Assembly: GCA_029979145.1 (NCBI GenBank)
Contig: JAPOIC010000126.1
Coordinates: 1-6,257, forward strand
Source: Opitutaceae bacterium
GTDB taxonomy: Bacteria; Verrucomicrobiota; Verrucomicrobiia; Opitutales; Opitutaceae
Length of the DNA stretch: 6,257 bases
Reading direction: 5' to 3'
Part shown: positions 5,263 through 6,257 of the stretch, one piece after another
Layout of the letters: each line of letters begins with the position of its first letter
Numbering within the stretch: the stretch's first letter is position 1
Program-made: the position numbers and the translations under genes
Notes under the pieces: generated by a model
The model's database searches: none
What the model was told of the DNA's origin: nothing
Seen by the model: only the letters and a program-made list of their open reading frames with translations

Positions 5263-6257
5263 GTGAAAGCCAAGCTCACCGCTACCACCCTCGCCAGCCT
5301 CGAACCGGCAGCCGCGCCCTATGACGTGCGGGACACAGAAATTAAAGGGTTTCTGCTCCGCGTCCTCCCCACGGGGGCGATGACCTATTTTTTCCAGTAC
5401 CGGAACGAGAAGGGCCGGCAGGCCAATTACCGGATCGGCCCCGCCAAGAGCCTGAAACCCCGTCAGGCCCGCGATATCGCCGAAACCCTCGCCGGCAAGG
5501 TGCTGAGCGGGGTGGACATTCAGGCCGAGCGGAAAGCGGCCCGTGCGAAGGGGGAGACGGAGAAGCTCCAGACCTGGGGCGGCTTCCTAGAGCATCAATT
5601 CGGCCCGTGGGTGAAGCACCATCGCCGGCAGGGCGAAGAAACCCTCGCCCGGCTGGACGCGAATTTCGGTGACCTGAAGGCCCGGCCGCTGACCGAAATC
5701 ACGGCATGGGTTATCGAGAAATGGCGCGCCGGCAGGCTCAAGGCAGGCGTGTCCAAGAGCACCCTCAACCGCGACGTTGGGGACCTGAAGGCGGCGCTGA
5801 CCAAGGCGGTGGAGTGGGGATTGCTCGAAGCTTCGCCGCTGGCGTCCCTGAAGCCGTTCAAGCTCGATGAAGGGGCTGCGATACGCTACCTGACACCGGA
5901 TGAAGAAAAGCGGCTTAGGAGTGCGTTGGAGGCCCGTGATGCCGCGATCAAGGCCAAGCGGGCGAACGCTAACGCATGGCGGCAGGAGCGCGGCTACACA
6001 CTGTTTCCGGACCTCTCAGGCAGCACCTATGCCGATTATTTGGCCCCTATGGTCCTGCTCGCGAAAAATACGGGTATGCGCCGGGGTGAATCGTTCAATC
6101 TGCGATGGGAGGACGTGAACCTCGGCGGCAAGATCCTGACCGTGCGCGGCAGCAAAGCCAAGAGCGGTCAGACTCGGCATATTCCGCTGAACGCTGAGGC
6201 TGTGACGGTCCTGAAGGCATGGCAGGACCAGACCAGCAAGGCGGGACCAGTCTTCCC
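5263..6257 (+). CDS. tyrosine recombinase (phage/island integrase), 3' end beyond window
   Basis: Catalyses site-specific integration and excision of the element at tRNA-Pro. 331 full codons are visible with no stop. Residues 1-85 resemble the arm-binding DUF4102 domain (KLTATTLASLEP, then YDVRDTEIKGFLLRVLPTGA at 20-39). A SAM-like core-binding domain follows at about 104-200. The catalytic domain starts near RYLTPDEEKRL (208-218) and shows the first catalytic arginine, R273, in NTGMRRGE, and the beta-hairpin lysine, K300 or K298, in GSKAKSGQTRHIPL. The HxxR, H/W and tyrosine motifs would lie past the edge. I chose the GTG at 5263 because ACGGAGGA (5251-5258) precedes it by 4 nt and the protein then begins like other DUF4102 integrases. 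An in-frame ATG at 5218 would add 15 residues. The gene points away from the tRNA fragment, with the repeat arrays just upstream. Confidence 0.93.
   Translation, partial: MKAKLTATTLASLEPAAAPYDVRDTEIKGFLLRVLPTGAMTYFFQYRNEKGRQANYRIGPAKSLKPRQARDIAETLAGKVLSGVDIQAERKAARAKGETEKLQTWGGFLEHQFGPWVKHHRRQGEETLARLDANFGDLKARPLTEITAWVIEKWRAGRLKAGVSKSTLNRDVGDLKAALTKAVEWGLLEASPLASLKPFKLDEGAAIRYLTPDEEKRLRSALEARDAAIKAKRANANAWRQERGYTLFPDLSGSTYADYLAPMVLLAKNTGMRRGESFNLRWEDVNLGGKILTVRGSKAKSGQTRHIPLNAEAVTVLKAWQDQTSKAGPVF

Larger units (their letters stand above)
5026..6257. mobile_element. left end of an integrative element in tRNA-Pro
   Basis: The inferred element starts at the tRNA-Pro 3' fragment and extends past the right edge. 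The truncated tRNA copy keeps its 3' side toward the acnD/CTERM region and loses its 5' side toward the integrase. In tRNA-targeted integration the element must therefore lie to the right, and the intact tRNA-Pro should be at its far end. The visible part holds the att core, phased repeats and the integrase gene. Whether it is an island, integrative conjugative element or prophage cannot be told here. Confidence 0.7.

Overview
The window looks like a chromosomal stretch of a GC-rich proteobacterium, probably gamma or beta. Three things point there: an AcnD-type 2-methylisocitrate dehydratase, two exported proteins with VPLPA/PEP-CTERM-type C-terminal sorting tags, and a proteobacterial-style tRNA-Pro integration site. 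The genus cannot be read from the sequence.

Left part (1-2830): acnD, complete on the minus strand, encodes the Fe-S enzyme of the 2-methylcitrate cycle (propionate breakdown). Its usual partner prpF, if present, would lie beyond the left edge. prpB and prpC are not upstream of it here.

Middle (2831-4911): two divergent genes for exported, surface-sorted proteins share a 506-bp control region. The minus-strand one is a CHRD-domain protein broken by an amber stop and a one-base insertion. It still has a good ribosome binding site, a candidate promoter and a textbook terminator. The plus-strand one is an intact 316-residue protein of unknown function. Both end in VPLPG, a hydrophobic helix and an arginine cluster, so an exosortase-type sorting enzyme is expected elsewhere in the genome. 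The shared region holds two strong hairpins and a few short repeats.

Right part (4912-6257): the last 48 bases of a tRNA-Pro(CGG) gene lie on the minus strand, without the 5' half of the tRNA. They are followed by about 190 bp rich in phased short repeats, then by a tyrosine recombinase gene that runs off the right edge. This is the left end of an integrative element (island or prophage) sitting in tRNA-Pro. The geometry puts the element to the right of 5026 and predicts an intact tRNA-Pro(CGG) at its far end. The element's cargo is outside the window. I see no clearly new system within these 6.3 kb. The most informative parts are the element boundary with its phased repeats and the freshly broken CHRD gene.
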